Positions 33,511 to 43,045 of a stretch of DNA of 64,000 bases are shown piece by piece. The number at the start of each line of letters is the position of its first letter. Within the stretch, counting starts at the first letter, position 1. This DNA is from Minisyncoccota bacterium (GTDB lineage Bacteria > Patescibacteria > Paceibacteria > UBA9973 > UBA918). The DNA is taken from the NCBI GenBank assembly GCA_021734905.1, contig JAIPIB010000001.1, positions 62,001 to 126,000 of the forward strand, given 5' to 3'. Made by a program: the position numbers and the translations under genes. Under the pieces are notes generated by a model, which had not been told where the DNA came from, did not search any database, and saw only the letters and a program-made list of their open reading frames with translations.

Positions 33511-34620
33511 ATGGCTATGAAGATTCTTATTGCAACAGGCTTATATCCACCAGAAATAGGCGGACCTGCCACCTATGCTGTCTTTCTTGAAAAGTTTCTA
33601 GGACTACATGGTGTCTCATGTAGTGTTCTTCCATATAGCGAGGTTCGTAAGTACCCAAAGGCTATTCGACATCTTGCGTATATCATTAAACTTTTGTTAC
33701 GCTCGCAAGGAGTTACTCTGTTCTATGCGCTTGATACAGTAAGCGTCGGTCTTCCGGTACGTGTTGTGAGTTTTATTACACGCAAACCTTACTTCCTTCG
33801 TGTTCCGGGTGATTATGCCTGGGAGCAAGGACAACAAAGATTTGGCATTACTGAAACATTGGACGAATTTTTACTTTCTAAAAAGAAAACATGGAAAGTC
33901 ACGATGCTTTCGCGGATTCAGTATTATGTAGCATTGCATGCGACAAAAGTTGTTGTCCCGAGTGAATATATGAAATCAGTCGTTTCACGATGGGGAATTG
34001 AACTGAAAAAAATCACAAGGGTTTATAGTGCACTCACCCTTGATCTTTCTACTGAAACAAAGACAGAGCTTCGCTCGCGTTTTGAATATGATGGATTTGT
34101 CGTTTCTACTGCTGGTCGCCTTGTACCATGGAAGGGGATGGAGGTGCTTATTGATGTTGTAGCGCAACTCTATAAACAAGGTAAAAAAATACGTCTTGAA
34201 ATAATGGGAGACGGTGAATTACGATCAGAACTCGAGAGACATGTTGAGAAAATTGGTGCCCAGGAGTATGTGCATTTTTATGGCGTTGTCGATAAACGAG
34301 AGCTTAAAGATAGAATCAAAGCATCCGATGTCTTTGTGCTCAACACATCTTATGAGGGCCTTTCCCATCAGTTACTTGAAGTTATGGATTGCGGTACACC
34401 AGTCATAACAACACCAGTAGGCGGAAATGCTGAGCTCATTGAAGATGGTAAAGAAGGACTTCTTGTATCATTTAATGATAAGGAAGGAATAATTGAGGCT
34501 CTTACACGAGTAGCTACTGATGAAAGACTTCAGGAACACATTGTTGGGAATGCTCACGAAAAAGTTTCACTTTTTCGTGAGGAAGTTATTATTCCAGAGG
34601 TCGTCAAACTATTTACGTAA
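33511..34620 (+). CDS. GT4-family glycosyltransferase
   Basis: The 369-residue GT-B enzyme begins MAMKILIATGLYPPEIGGPATYA, with the PP-I-GGPA loop. It has FLRVPGDYAWE in the acceptor domain, VSTAGRLVPWKGMEVLIDV, LEIMGDGELRSELE, and NTSYEGLSHQLLEVMDCGTPVI, whose E-x7-E contacts the donor. It heads a run of four glycosyltransferases (33511-38239) with gaps of 3, 8 and 44 bases, clearly one operon. The start is taken at ATG 33511; the GTG at 33502 has no support. Confidence 0.86.
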   Translation: MAMKILIATGLYPPEIGGPATYAVFLEKFLGLHGVSCSVLPYSEVRKYPKAIRHLAYIIKLLLRSQGVTLFYALDTVSVGLPVRVVSFITRKPYFLRVPGDYAWEQGQQRFGITETLDEFLLSKKKTWKVTMLSRIQYYVALHATKVVVPSEYMKSVVSRWGIELKKITRVYSALTLDLSTETKTELRSRFEYDGFVVSTAGRLVPWKGMEVLIDVVAQLYKQGKKIRLEIMGDGELRSELERHVEKIGAQEYVHFYGVVDKRELKDRIKASDVFVLNTSYEGLSHQLLEVMDCGTPVITTPVGGNAELIEDGKEGLLVSFNDKEGIIEALTRVATDERLQEHIVGNAHEKVSLFREEVIIPEVVKLFT

Positions 34621-34623
34621 CAT

Positions 34624-35754
34624 ATGGAAATTCTTACCGTTGGGATCGCCCGGAAAATCTTAGATGTAAAAAGTCGTGAATATCGACGTATGAGGACGTA
34701 TGCCAAACACTTTGAGGCATTTCACGCAATTGTTTTAACACGGAAAGAACATGGATATGGTGACGTACTTCACGATGAGACATTGAATATTTATCCGACG
34801 AATTCATCTTCACGGATGATGATGCTTTGGGATGCGTACAGAATCGGAAAAGAAATTGCACGACAAAAGAGAAAATCTACACTCATCATTTCGGCACAAG
34901 ATCCATTGGAAATCGGATGGCTTTGTTTTTTACTCTCAAGTATCAAAAATACATGTCTTCATGTTCAGATACATGGTGATTATTTTAGCTCAAATGCATG
35001 GGCAGGAAAGTCACTATTGAGATACGCTCGTCGCTTTTTTGCGCTCGTACTCTTGAAACGCGCTGTAGCAATTCGCGTTGTGTCAGAGAGAATTAAAAAA
35101 TCTTTATGTAGTAGAGGTATCAGTTCTGGTCGTATCGCGGTATTGCCCATTCGACCGGAGTTAGAATCTTTTTGTCGGGTGGTATATACAGTTAAAAAAA
35201 ATCCACCTTATACATTTTTGTATATCGGTAGGCTCGTATCAGAAAAAAATATCACGCGTATTGTAAAAGCTTTTTCTAATATACATACCAAATATCCAGA
35301 TACACGGCTTACTATTGTGGGCGACGGGGAGGAAAAAAAGAAAATTGAATCTTTAATTCAAAAGCTCAAGATTGGTAGTTCTGTTGATATAAGAGCTTGG
35401 ACAGAAAACGTGCCAAATGAGATGGCGGATGCCGACGTTCTCCTTTTGGCTTCAAAACATGAAGCATATGCGCTAACACTTGTTGAGGCAATGGCGACCG
35501 GACTTCCACTGGTTACGACTGATGTTGGGTGTGTTGGTGAATTGGTGAAAGACGATGAACACGGCATTGTCGTTACAGAAGAAGGTGTCGATGCGTATTC
35601 AAAAGCGATGGAGCGCATGGTAAGTGATTATGAATTTAGAAAAGCATGTAGTGAAAATGGAAAGAAAACTATGTGTTGTAAAGCGACGAACAGCAATGAC
35701 GAATATATAAGAGAGTGGGTAAGTTCGGTATCAATGGCACTTCAGCACGTATAA
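34624..35754 (+). CDS. GT4-family glycosyltransferase
   Basis: The 376-residue enzyme has an N-terminal half with LTVGIARKILDVKSREYRRM and a donor domain with FLYIGRLVSEKNITRIVKAF, LTIVGDGEEKKKIES, and SKHEAYALTLVEAMATGLPLVTTDVG (E-x7-E). It begins 3 bases after the preceding glycosyltransferase and is co-translated with it. Its N-terminal half resembles that of the next gene, so the two may be diverged duplicates. Confidence 0.84.
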   Translation: MEILTVGIARKILDVKSREYRRMRTYAKHFEAFHAIVLTRKEHGYGDVLHDETLNIYPTNSSSRMMMLWDAYRIGKEIARQKRKSTLIISAQDPLEIGWLCFLLSSIKNTCLHVQIHGDYFSSNAWAGKSLLRYARRFFALVLLKRAVAIRVVSERIKKSLCSRGISSGRIAVLPIRPELESFCRVVYTVKKNPPYTFLYIGRLVSEKNITRIVKAFSNIHTKYPDTRLTIVGDGEEKKKIESLIQKLKIGSSVDIRAWTENVPNEMADADVLLLASKHEAYALTLVEAMATGLPLVTTDVGCVGELVKDDEHGIVVTEEGVDAYSKAMERMVSDYEFRKACSENGKKTMCCKATNSNDEYIREWVSSVSMALQHV

Positions 35755-35762
35755 TATAAAGT

Positions 35763-37160
35763 ATGGCAAAGAAGATCTATGATTGGCTTGATCCATCAAA
35801 ACAAGCCGCTGATTATTTAAACACAGTACTTGAACGGGATGATGTATTAAAAGGTGATCAGACACTTGATGATCTTCTTGAAAATGATGATGACGACAAT
35901 CAGTCTTATTCCTCAGAAATTGATGTGGAAGTAGATACAAAGACCACACCAAGAAATGCACGTAATGAGCCAAAAATCCTTTCAGATATACCAGAACGAG
36001 AACAGGCTCGTCTTCTTTTCCTGACTAAGGACACTACAATAATGCAGGAGGGAAGTCTTTCAAATCGACGGATTGCTGATCTTCGTAGTTTTTTCCTTGA
36101 AGTCCATGTCGTCGTACTTACCTTGCGAGAAGAGGAGGATGTTGCTCCCGTACGATTATTTGATAACGTGTGGTTATATGCAACGAATTCACGTTCACCG
36201 TGGCGCATGGCATATGATGCTTATGTTGTTGTTAAAACCCAACTTATATTCGGAGGTGGATTTCGTGCCGATGTGATTATTGCAGAGGATACGTTTGAGA
36301 CAGGTCTCGTTGGATGTTTCTTTTCAAAAAAACACAAAAGACCTCTTCAGGTGCATATCAGTGAAGACTTTTTTGTTACGTCTTTTATTGAAGCACAGGA
36401 GTATCCACTTTTGTATGAATGGGCAACTAGATATGTTCTTAAGCACGCAACAAGTGTGCGCACAAAGACAGAATTTCAGCGACAAGCAGCTATTTTGGAA
36501 TACCCAGATCTCACATCAGTAACTGAGATCCTCCCTAATTATTATAATTTGGAAGGATGGAAAAATTTTGTGCCAACCGTAAATTTACGTGAGCGGTATC
36601 CTCAATTTAAATTTACATTGCTTAATATTTCATCAATGCGAAAGAGTTCTCGCGCACTTGAAGCGCTTATAGGTGCGGCAAAGATTTTGCACAGATATCC
36701 CGTCGTCGGGCTCATTATGGTAGGGAATGGTCCTATGCGCGCAGTCCTTGAGAGGTATGCAATTTCTCTTGGTGTTCAGAAACAGGTGGAGTTTGAACCA
36801 CTGCCGACTGAAGTACTCTCATTCATGAGGTCTACTAATGTACTACTTCATCTTTCTGAGGACGGGGAAGACGATGATTTTATTTTAGAGGCTGCTGTCG
36901 CAAGACTCCCTATGGTGGCAAATAAAGACGGGATCGCAGGGCAACTTTTTGTTGATGAAGAATCTGCATGTCTGTGCGCAGCTACTGATATCGAATGCAT
37001 TGCCAATAGCATCAATAGATATTTAAATGAAAATCAAGATCGTGCACTGTTTACAAACAGAGCATATGACATAGTTTTCGAACGTGTTGAGCAAGACTAT
37101 GGAGAATATATCAAGCAGTATGCAGAGAGCATACAACGTTGTGTCGTTAAAGAAGGTTAG
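35763..37160 (+). CDS. GT4-family glycosyltransferase with acidic N-terminal extension
   Basis: The 465-residue protein carries about 80 extra residues at the front (MAKKIYDWLDPSKQAADYLN then a stretch of D and E), which look disordered. The enzyme part starts near ARLLFLTKDTTIMQEGS and has VHISEDFF, FTLLNISSMRKSSRALEALI, LIMVGNGPMRAVLERY, and HLSEDGEDDDFILEAAVARLPMV in place of the typical E-x7-E (E/D-rich loop). The donor site may therefore differ. The extension could dock it to basic partners or membranes. Confidence 0.78.
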   Translation: MAKKIYDWLDPSKQAADYLNTVLERDDVLKGDQTLDDLLENDDDDNQSYSSEIDVEVDTKTTPRNARNEPKILSDIPEREQARLLFLTKDTTIMQEGSLSNRRIADLRSFFLEVHVVVLTLREEEDVAPVRLFDNVWLYATNSRSPWRMAYDAYVVVKTQLIFGGGFRADVIIAEDTFETGLVGCFFSKKHKRPLQVHISEDFFVTSFIEAQEYPLLYEWATRYVLKHATSVRTKTEFQRQAAILEYPDLTSVTEILPNYYNLEGWKNFVPTVNLRERYPQFKFTLLNISSMRKSSRALEALIGAAKILHRYPVVGLIMVGNGPMRAVLERYAISLGVQKQVEFEPLPTEVLSFMRSTNVLLHLSEDGEDDDFILEAAVARLPMVANKDGIAGQLFVDEESACLCAATDIECIANSINRYLNENQDRALFTNRAYDIVFERVEQDYGEYIKQYAESIQRCVVKEG

Positions 37161-37204
37161 ATCTACTAAGCAATGTGGAGTACAATGCCACGTATTGCTT
37201 CCCT

Positions 37205-38239
37205 ATGAACCTACTTATTTGTACACAGACTATAGACAAAAATGACTCAATTCTGGGATTTTTTCATGGGTGGGTTCTTGAATTTGCAAAGCATTTTGAT
37301 GAAGTTCATGTCATATGTCTTGGAAAAGGGGAATACAATTTTCCGCCGCATGTTCATGTGTATTCTCTTGGGAAGGAGTGTGGTGAAAATAGATTGAAAT
37401 ACTTTTTTCGTTTCTACTCCTACTTTTCCAAAATATTTCTTGGAGGGCATGTAGATTATGTTTTCTTTCATATGGGAGCGATTTACAATATTCTCGCAGC
37501 ACCATTCTTCGTAATTCGAAAAATATTTAAGACTAAATTTTATTGGTGGAAAGCACACGGACACATTAACTGGGGAGGTAAGCTCGCTCTTCTTTTTGTT
37601 GACATTGTTTATACAGCTTCTCAGGAAAGTTTCCCTATTGATTCTAGAAAAAAGAAAGTGATTGGTCATGCGATCAACATAAATATGTTTAATGTGGTGG
37701 AACGCACTATATCTGATCCTATCGTTTTGTTTGTGAGTAGGATTACACCAATCAAACAAGCTGAATCTTTTATTGATACGGTGCAAATACTTAAAACTCG
37801 AGGATATAAGTTTCAAGCACGCATTGTCGGGGTAGTGGGTGATCCTAAGTATATGCAATTGATGGAGGAAAAAATTCTCAGAGCAAAACTTTCAGATACA
37901 ATTCAATTTATTGGCCCAATCAAGCATGATCTACTTCTTGAAGAGTACCGCCATGCTTGCGTACTGGTCCATCCGTCCGAAACGGGTAGTATTGATAAGG
38001 TTGTCCTTGAGGCAATGGCTTCTGGAGTCCCTGTGGTGGCCCTGCAGAAAGCATATGCCGATTTACTTAAAGAGTTTGACCTTACTGTTAATTCACAAGA
38101 TCCAGTGCTGTACGCAAACTTGGTAGAGAAAGTATTTTTAAATAGAGAATATTTTCAACAAATGTCGGAAAAATTGAGAAAAAAGATTATAAGCACTAAT
38201 TCCCTTGAAACCCTATCTGGAAGGATTTTTGGTTTTTAA
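37205..38239 (+). CDS. GT4-family glycosyltransferase
   Basis: The 344-residue enzyme starts MNLLICTQTIDKNDSILGFFHGWVLEF, a start seen in GT4 proteins of exopolysaccharide loci. The donor domain has VLFVSRITPIKQAESFIDTV, RIVGVVGDPKYMQ and SETGSIDKVVLEAMASGVPVVAL (E-x7-E in a shifted form). Its codon use is AT-richer than its upstream neighbours. The upstream in-frame extension to 37175 is not supported. It ends the four-gene glycosyltransferase run. Confidence 0.82.
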   Translation: MNLLICTQTIDKNDSILGFFHGWVLEFAKHFDEVHVICLGKGEYNFPPHVHVYSLGKECGENRLKYFFRFYSYFSKIFLGGHVDYVFFHMGAIYNILAAPFFVIRKIFKTKFYWWKAHGHINWGGKLALLFVDIVYTASQESFPIDSRKKKVIGHAININMFNVVERTISDPIVLFVSRITPIKQAESFIDTVQILKTRGYKFQARIVGVVGDPKYMQLMEEKILRAKLSDTIQFIGPIKHDLLLEEYRHACVLVHPSETGSIDKVVLEAMASGVPVVALQKAYADLLKEFDLTVNSQDPVLYANLVEKVFLNREYFQQMSEKLRKKIISTNSLETLSGRIFGF

Positions 38240-38308
38240 ATACTGACGAAGGAAAGTATTTAAAAAATTAGAAATGACAGAATAGAAATGGTGTTCTAAT
38301 ATAGATTT

Positions 38309-39157
38309 ATGGTCAATTTTATAGGTATTGGAGCGCAACGAACGGGGACGTCGTGGGTATATGCATGTCTTTATGAACACCCAGATATTTGTATCCCTGT
38401 TAAAGAAATTCACTTTTTTAGTCGACCACGGTATGAAAATGGAAAAGAATGGTATGAAGACCATTTTAGGAAGTGTAAAAAAGAAAGTAGGTGCGGAGAA
38501 TTTTCAACTTCGTATTTGTACTCAGATGTTGCTGCTGAGCGTATTTCTAAAGATTACCCAGAAGCAAGAATAATTGTCATTGTACGAAATCCTATTACGC
38601 GTGCGCTTTCACAGTATGGAAATGCAATAAAGGGAGGCGAGATACCCGAGACTATGTCTTTTGAGGAATATTACAAATCAGAGGCAAGTGTTCTTGAACA
38701 AGGACGTTATGTAGAACAACTTGAACGGTACCTTGAGAGATTTGACCGTTCACAAATACTTGTCCTCGTGTATGAAGATAATAAGAAAGATCCACGTGCA
38801 TTTATTCACAGTATATATGAATTTCTTGGTGTGCGTTCTGACTTCGTGCCAAGTATGCTTCATGACACAATCAATGCTACTCGTATACCAAAAAATGTTG
38901 TAATAGAAAAAATGATGCATCGTTTTTCAGAATATCTGAGACGGTACGGATTTGATCGACTCGTGCATCGTATTCGGCAATTAGGAATTCCTGAATTAAT
39001 ACGAGCCATGAATACAAAACCAAAAAAAGATGAGAGGCCAGTATTTAATCAAGAGTATCTCATGAATTATTTTAAGAACGACGTAACAAAACTCTCTTCG
39101 TTACTTGGGCGTGACCTTAATTCTGAGTGGGGAATAAGTGACACACATACACAATAA
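38309..39157 (+). CDS. PAPS-dependent sulfotransferase
   Basis: The 282-residue protein transfers sulfate from PAPS to a hydroxyl or amine of a sugar. The 5'-phosphosulfate loop is IGIGAQRTGTSWVYACLYEHP (residues 5-25), and the 3'-phosphate site is IIVIVRNPITRALSQYGNAIKGG (near residue 90). KEIHFFSRPRY and a late RFDRSQILVLVYED also fit. There is no signal or membrane segment, so it acts in the cytosol on precursors. The donor can be made by the ATP sulfurylase/APS kinase fusion at 62511. It overlaps the next gene by one base. Confidence 0.9.
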   Translation: MVNFIGIGAQRTGTSWVYACLYEHPDICIPVKEIHFFSRPRYENGKEWYEDHFRKCKKESRCGEFSTSYLYSDVAAERISKDYPEARIIVIVRNPITRALSQYGNAIKGGEIPETMSFEEYYKSEASVLEQGRYVEQLERYLERFDRSQILVLVYEDNKKDPRAFIHSIYEFLGVRSDFVPSMLHDTINATRIPKNVVIEKMMHRFSEYLRRYGFDRLVHRIRQLGIPELIRAMNTKPKKDERPVFNQEYLMNYFKNDVTKLSSLLGRDLNSEWGISDTHTQ

Positions 39158-39966
39158 TGAAAAAATATCTCAGAAACAACTTTATATCATTTGTTAGTCA
39201 TGTGGGACTTTCGTATATATATCGTACCCTCAAAAAAAGGGAAGGTTCTCTTGTGCGGGTGCTTGTCTTTCATGATGTGCAGGATGCAAGCTGGTTCGAG
39301 AATATGATGACGTCTCTGAATAAGCGATACAATCTGCTTACGCCAGATTCTTTTCTTAAAAAGCAGTATGACTCAAATCGGATAAATGTACTTATTACAT
39401 TTGATGATGGGTACTTATCATGGGTAGATGTTTGCCTTCCTATCCTTAAAGAAAAGGGGATCAAAGCACTCTTCTTTATTAATTCAGGACTCATTGACGT
39501 ATTTGAACATCAAGATATTCAGGAACAATATATTCGGGGAAACCTCCTTCTTTCGCCACGGAAAACACTTTCATGGGATGGTGTCAAAAAACTTCATGAA
39601 GCTGGACACATGATAGGTGGCCATACGACAACCCATCCTCGACTTTCTGAGTTACATGAAGATAGACAGAGAGAGACTGTCGTCCAGGATAAAAAACGGA
39701 TTGAGGAAATACTTAATACGTCGATACGCACTTTCGCATATCCGTTTGGTCAGAGAAATGACTATACTCCAGAAACAGTAGGCATTGTAAAGGAGTCCGG
39801 ATATACACACTCGTTTACAACTGAAGGAGTATTCGTTAATGCGTATAATCAATTTGAATTTTCAAGACTTTGCGTTGAGGACGGCCTTTCAATAGGACAA
39901 TTGAAGCAATGGATTGAAGGTGGGTACGATCTCTATCACAAAATTAAAACACTATGTGTGCGATAA
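39157..39966 (+). CDS. Polysaccharide deacetylase (NodB/CE4)
   Basis: The 269-residue protein has the CE4 motifs in order: ITFDDGYLSW (catalytic base and metal aspartate, near residue 80), GHMIGGHTTTHPRLSEL (H-x3-H, near 155) and RTFAYPFGQRND. No signal peptide is seen; the first 25 residues have a moderately hydrophobic helix. It probably removes acetyl groups from N-acetylhexosamine units. It shares a start/stop base with the sulfotransferase and overlaps asnB by 13 bases. De-N-acetylation followed by N-sulfation is therefore a possible pair of steps. Confidence 0.87.
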   Translation: MKKYLRNNFISFVSHVGLSYIYRTLKKREGSLVRVLVFHDVQDASWFENMMTSLNKRYNLLTPDSFLKKQYDSNRINVLITFDDGYLSWVDVCLPILKEKGIKALFFINSGLIDVFEHQDIQEQYIRGNLLLSPRKTLSWDGVKKLHEAGHMIGGHTTTHPRLSELHEDRQRETVVQDKKRIEEILNTSIRTFAYPFGQRNDYTPETVGIVKESGYTHSFTTEGVFVNAYNQFEFSRLCVEDGLSIGQLKQWIEGGYDLYHKIKTLCVR

Positions 39967-41810
39967 ATGGCGTTACTAAAAATGATGAGGCTCGTGTAGT
40001 CCTCATGAATAAAAAGACAAACCATCGAGGTCCTGATGGTTCTTCAGTGTTTGTAGATAGTAAGATAACACTTGGACATAACCGTCTCGCTATCATTGAT
40101 GTGAGTGATGCGTCAGCACAGCCAATGAAAAGTAATGACGGACGCTATGTCATTGTCTATAACGGAGAACTTTATAATTTTAAAGAATTGCGTGAAGAGC
40201 TTGTGTCACGATATGAATTCAAAACGCAGGGTGATACAGAAGTCCTTCTTGCTGCGTACATAGTATGGGGAGAAGAAATGTTCACGAAACTTCGAGGTAT
40301 TTTCGCTCTTGCTATTTGGGATACCAAAACTGAAGAACTTCTTCTTGCTCGAGATCATATGGGAGTGAAACCGCTCTACTATCATTTTGAAAATGGAATA
40401 TTGAGTTTTTCCTCAGAAATTAATGGACTCATAGACACACAAACGAAAGAGCTTGATCAAGATGCTCTCGCACTCTATATGGAGTTTGGATACGTTCCGA
40501 GTAGTGCGTCACTCACTAAAAATATTAAGAAACTATCGCCAGGTCATTGTATTCTCTACAAAAATGAAAGGTTCGATGAACACGCTTTCTATGACCCAAT
40601 TTGTAATATTGGTATTCCGGCGCTTTCCGCGAATCCAAATATGGACCCTCAACAAAGCCTAGTATGTATTATTGATACTGCGGTTCAAAGACAACTTGTG
40701 TCTGATCGCCCTGTCGGAATGTTTCTATCAGGAGGCATTGATTCAAGTGTTGTACTTCATCATGCATCCAAGTACACACCACATATGCGTACATTCTCTG
40801 TCGATTTTGAGATGGTCACGGGAGCAGAGTCGGAAGGAGGTAAATTTAACACCGATGCAGCACTTGCGGCAAAGACAGCTCAAATATACGGAGCGCAACA
40901 CAAGACATTTACGCTCACCATTGAGGATGTTCGTAACAATTTAGTACTAGCAATTGAATCGCTTGATGAGCCTGTTGCAAATCCAACAGCAATCTCACAG
41001 TACCTACTTTCAAAATGGGTACGTGATGAGGGTGTTGTCGTTGCACTCGGTGGGGATGGAGGAGATGAGCTCTTTGGAGGTTACACACGCCATCGTATGT
41101 CAATGGCTGCGTACTATTTTCAAAAAATACCCGCATTATTTCGAGCACCTATTTCTCATCTCAATTCTCGTGTTGGAAAATTGAACACCGAACTTGGTTT
41201 CCCAATGCATATGATGCTTATGGCAAATAAAGTTGTTCAAAATAAAGATATTTTTTTACAAGATTTCTCACCTTATATAAAAGCAGAAGCATTTTTTACG
41301 TCTGCGTACGCGCGTGTACCACAAGACACCTACCATCCTGTTGATACATTCATGCGTATCGATCGTGAGACATGGCTTCCTGACGAATCACTGGCACGTT
41401 CTGATCGTTCAAGTATGGCACATGGCCTGGAACTTCGTGTACCGCTCCTTGATTTAGATGTCGTAACGTATGCCGATACAATCTCTGTCTATAAAAAAAC
41501 AGACCCATTCACAGGAAAGAAAATTCTTCGTAATGCATACAGTACACATTTACCCGAATACCTTTATAATCAACCGAAACGTGGTTGGATATCTCCAGGC
41601 GCAAAATGGTTTCGCGACCCTGTTATCATGTCGCTCGCGAAAGAAATACTTTCGCCCACCTATTACGACGGACTCAATCTTTTTAATTGGCCAGTCGTGG
41701 AGACGATGCTTTTAGACCATATAGAAAAAAGGGGGTATTATTTGTATCCACTTTGGAACATACTCGTTCTTCAGATATGGGCGAGAAAGAACCGCATTAG
41801 TATGCAGTAG
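39954..41810 (+). CDS. asnB: Glutamine-hydrolysing asparagine synthetase-like amidotransferase
   Basis: The 618-residue protein has an N-terminal glutaminase domain with catalytic Cys2 (MCAINGV), NHRGPDG, GHNRLAIIDVS and YNGELYNFKELREEL. The C-terminal synthetase domain has the PP-loop MFLSGGIDSSVVLHHA and ALGGDGGDELFGGYTRHR. In glycan loci this type often amidates a uronic acid rather than making free asparagine. Length is normal for the bacterial AsnB1 type. It lies in the middle of the locus, next to the deacetylase and sulfotransferase. Confidence 0.9.
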   Translation: MCAINGVTKNDEARVVLMNKKTNHRGPDGSSVFVDSKITLGHNRLAIIDVSDASAQPMKSNDGRYVIVYNGELYNFKELREELVSRYEFKTQGDTEVLLAAYIVWGEEMFTKLRGIFALAIWDTKTEELLLARDHMGVKPLYYHFENGILSFSSEINGLIDTQTKELDQDALALYMEFGYVPSSASLTKNIKKLSPGHCILYKNERFDEHAFYDPICNIGIPALSANPNMDPQQSLVCIIDTAVQRQLVSDRPVGMFLSGGIDSSVVLHHASKYTPHMRTFSVDFEMVTGAESEGGKFNTDAALAAKTAQIYGAQHKTFTLTIEDVRNNLVLAIESLDEPVANPTAISQYLLSKWVRDEGVVVALGGDGGDELFGGYTRHRMSMAAYYFQKIPALFRAPISHLNSRVGKLNTELGFPMHMMLMANKVVQNKDIFLQDFSPYIKAEAFFTSAYARVPQDTYHPVDTFMRIDRETWLPDESLARSDRSSMAHGLELRVPLLDLDVVTYADTISVYKKTDPFTGKKILRNAYSTHLPEYLYNQPKRGWISPGAKWFRDPVIMSLAKEILSPTYYDGLNLFNWPVVETMLLDHIEKRGYYLYPLWNILVLQIWARKNRISMQ

Positions 41811-41817
41811 TGATTGT

Positions 41818-42987
41818 ATGACAGAAAAAACACGCAAAATAAAATTAGTGTACATAGCGAATGTTCGTATGCCTAATGAGCGTGCACATGGAATTCAGAT
41901 TGCAAATACGTGCGAAGGGGTTGGTAAAAGGGGAATTGACTTAACCCTCGTTACATCAAAATTTTATGACAAGCGCCTACTTCTATCCGAACATTACGAT
42001 ATTACACAGACCTTTAAGCACACCAAAATATTTGTTTTTGATATACCGTGGATTCCATTTCGGTATTTTCTTCGAAATTTTTCCTTTTTCTTTTTTGTAA
42101 ATGTTTATTTACTTACTGCATATATAAAGTCATTTGTGGCAAGGGAGAAATTAGTGGTGTATGTGCGAGGAGAAGTAATACTTTCACTAATTCCATTTAC
42201 TTGGTTCATTCCTATTTTTTTTGAGACGCATCAAATTAGAAACTATGAAAGCTTGTACCGAATTGCACTTAGTAGAGTAAGGGGAATAATTGTGGTTACT
42301 CAAGGCCTGAAGACAAAGTTTGTTAAAGAATATAAAATTTCACAAAATAAGATTCTTGTGGCCAGGGATTCGGTAAATCTAGAAAAATTTAAATCTTCCG
42401 CACGGAACAGAGAACTGTGGATTCAACATGGAATTCCGAAGGATAAAAAAATTGTCCTCTATTCCGGAAGCTTGGCAATAGAAAAGGGTGTTCATACACT
42501 AGCGGGTACAGCAATGTTTGTGCCAAATGATGTGCAAATCGTATTTCTAGGAGGAACAGAATCTCAAGTTTCCGCATTTAAGGATAAATATGGAAACGTA
42601 AAAAATATTTCCATACTCGGTAGGGTAAACTATATTGAAGTTCCAAAATATATTGCCGCGGCTGATGTGCTCGTTCTCCCTGACCTAGCTGAATTTACTT
42701 ATAGTAACTTGTACACATCTCCGATGAAGCTTTTTGAGTACATGGCAAGCGGACGTCCGATTTTGGCTTCTCGAGTGCCGTCACTTCTTGAGGTTCTTAA
42801 TGAAAATTCGGCAGTATTTTTTGAATCGGGAAATTCAGAATCTCTTGCAAAAGGAATTAACTCAATAATAAATGACGACATACAATCGAATGAGTTGGGT
42901 ATGCGGGCACAGGAAATTGTCTCTGAATTTACGTGGGAAAAGAGAGCCGAAGCAATCATAAGTCATATTCAGAATCATTTAGCATAG
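41818..42987 (+). CDS. GT4-family glycosyltransferase
   Basis: The 389-residue enzyme starts with KIKLVYIANVRMPNERAHGIQIANTCEG, a start known from GT4 proteins that use an NAD-like acceptor loop. It has a hydrophobic segment about 85-110 (FFFFVNVYLLTAYI) that may hold it on the membrane. VLYSGSLAIEKGVHTLAG and SPMKLFEYMASGRPILAS (E-x-M-A end of the donor site) mark the second domain. It starts 7 bases after asnB. Confidence 0.84.
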   Translation: MTEKTRKIKLVYIANVRMPNERAHGIQIANTCEGVGKRGIDLTLVTSKFYDKRLLLSEHYDITQTFKHTKIFVFDIPWIPFRYFLRNFSFFFFVNVYLLTAYIKSFVAREKLVVYVRGEVILSLIPFTWFIPIFFETHQIRNYESLYRIALSRVRGIIVVTQGLKTKFVKEYKISQNKILVARDSVNLEKFKSSARNRELWIQHGIPKDKKIVLYSGSLAIEKGVHTLAGTAMFVPNDVQIVFLGGTESQVSAFKDKYGNVKNISILGRVNYIEVPKYIAAADVLVLPDLAEFTYSNLYTSPMKLFEYMASGRPILASRVPSLLEVLNENSAVFFESGNSESLAKGINSIINDDIQSNELGMRAQEIVSEFTWEKRAEAIISHIQNHLA

Positions 42988-43045
42988 AGAGGTAATTTTA
43001 TTCGAATCACTATATACTAGTACAAATCAAAATTATGCAACGAGT

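Noticed and set aside
37247..37858. A 203-residue minus-strand ORF
   Set aside because: It is antisense to a well-supported glycosyltransferase and is cysteine- and histidine-rich without any family motif.
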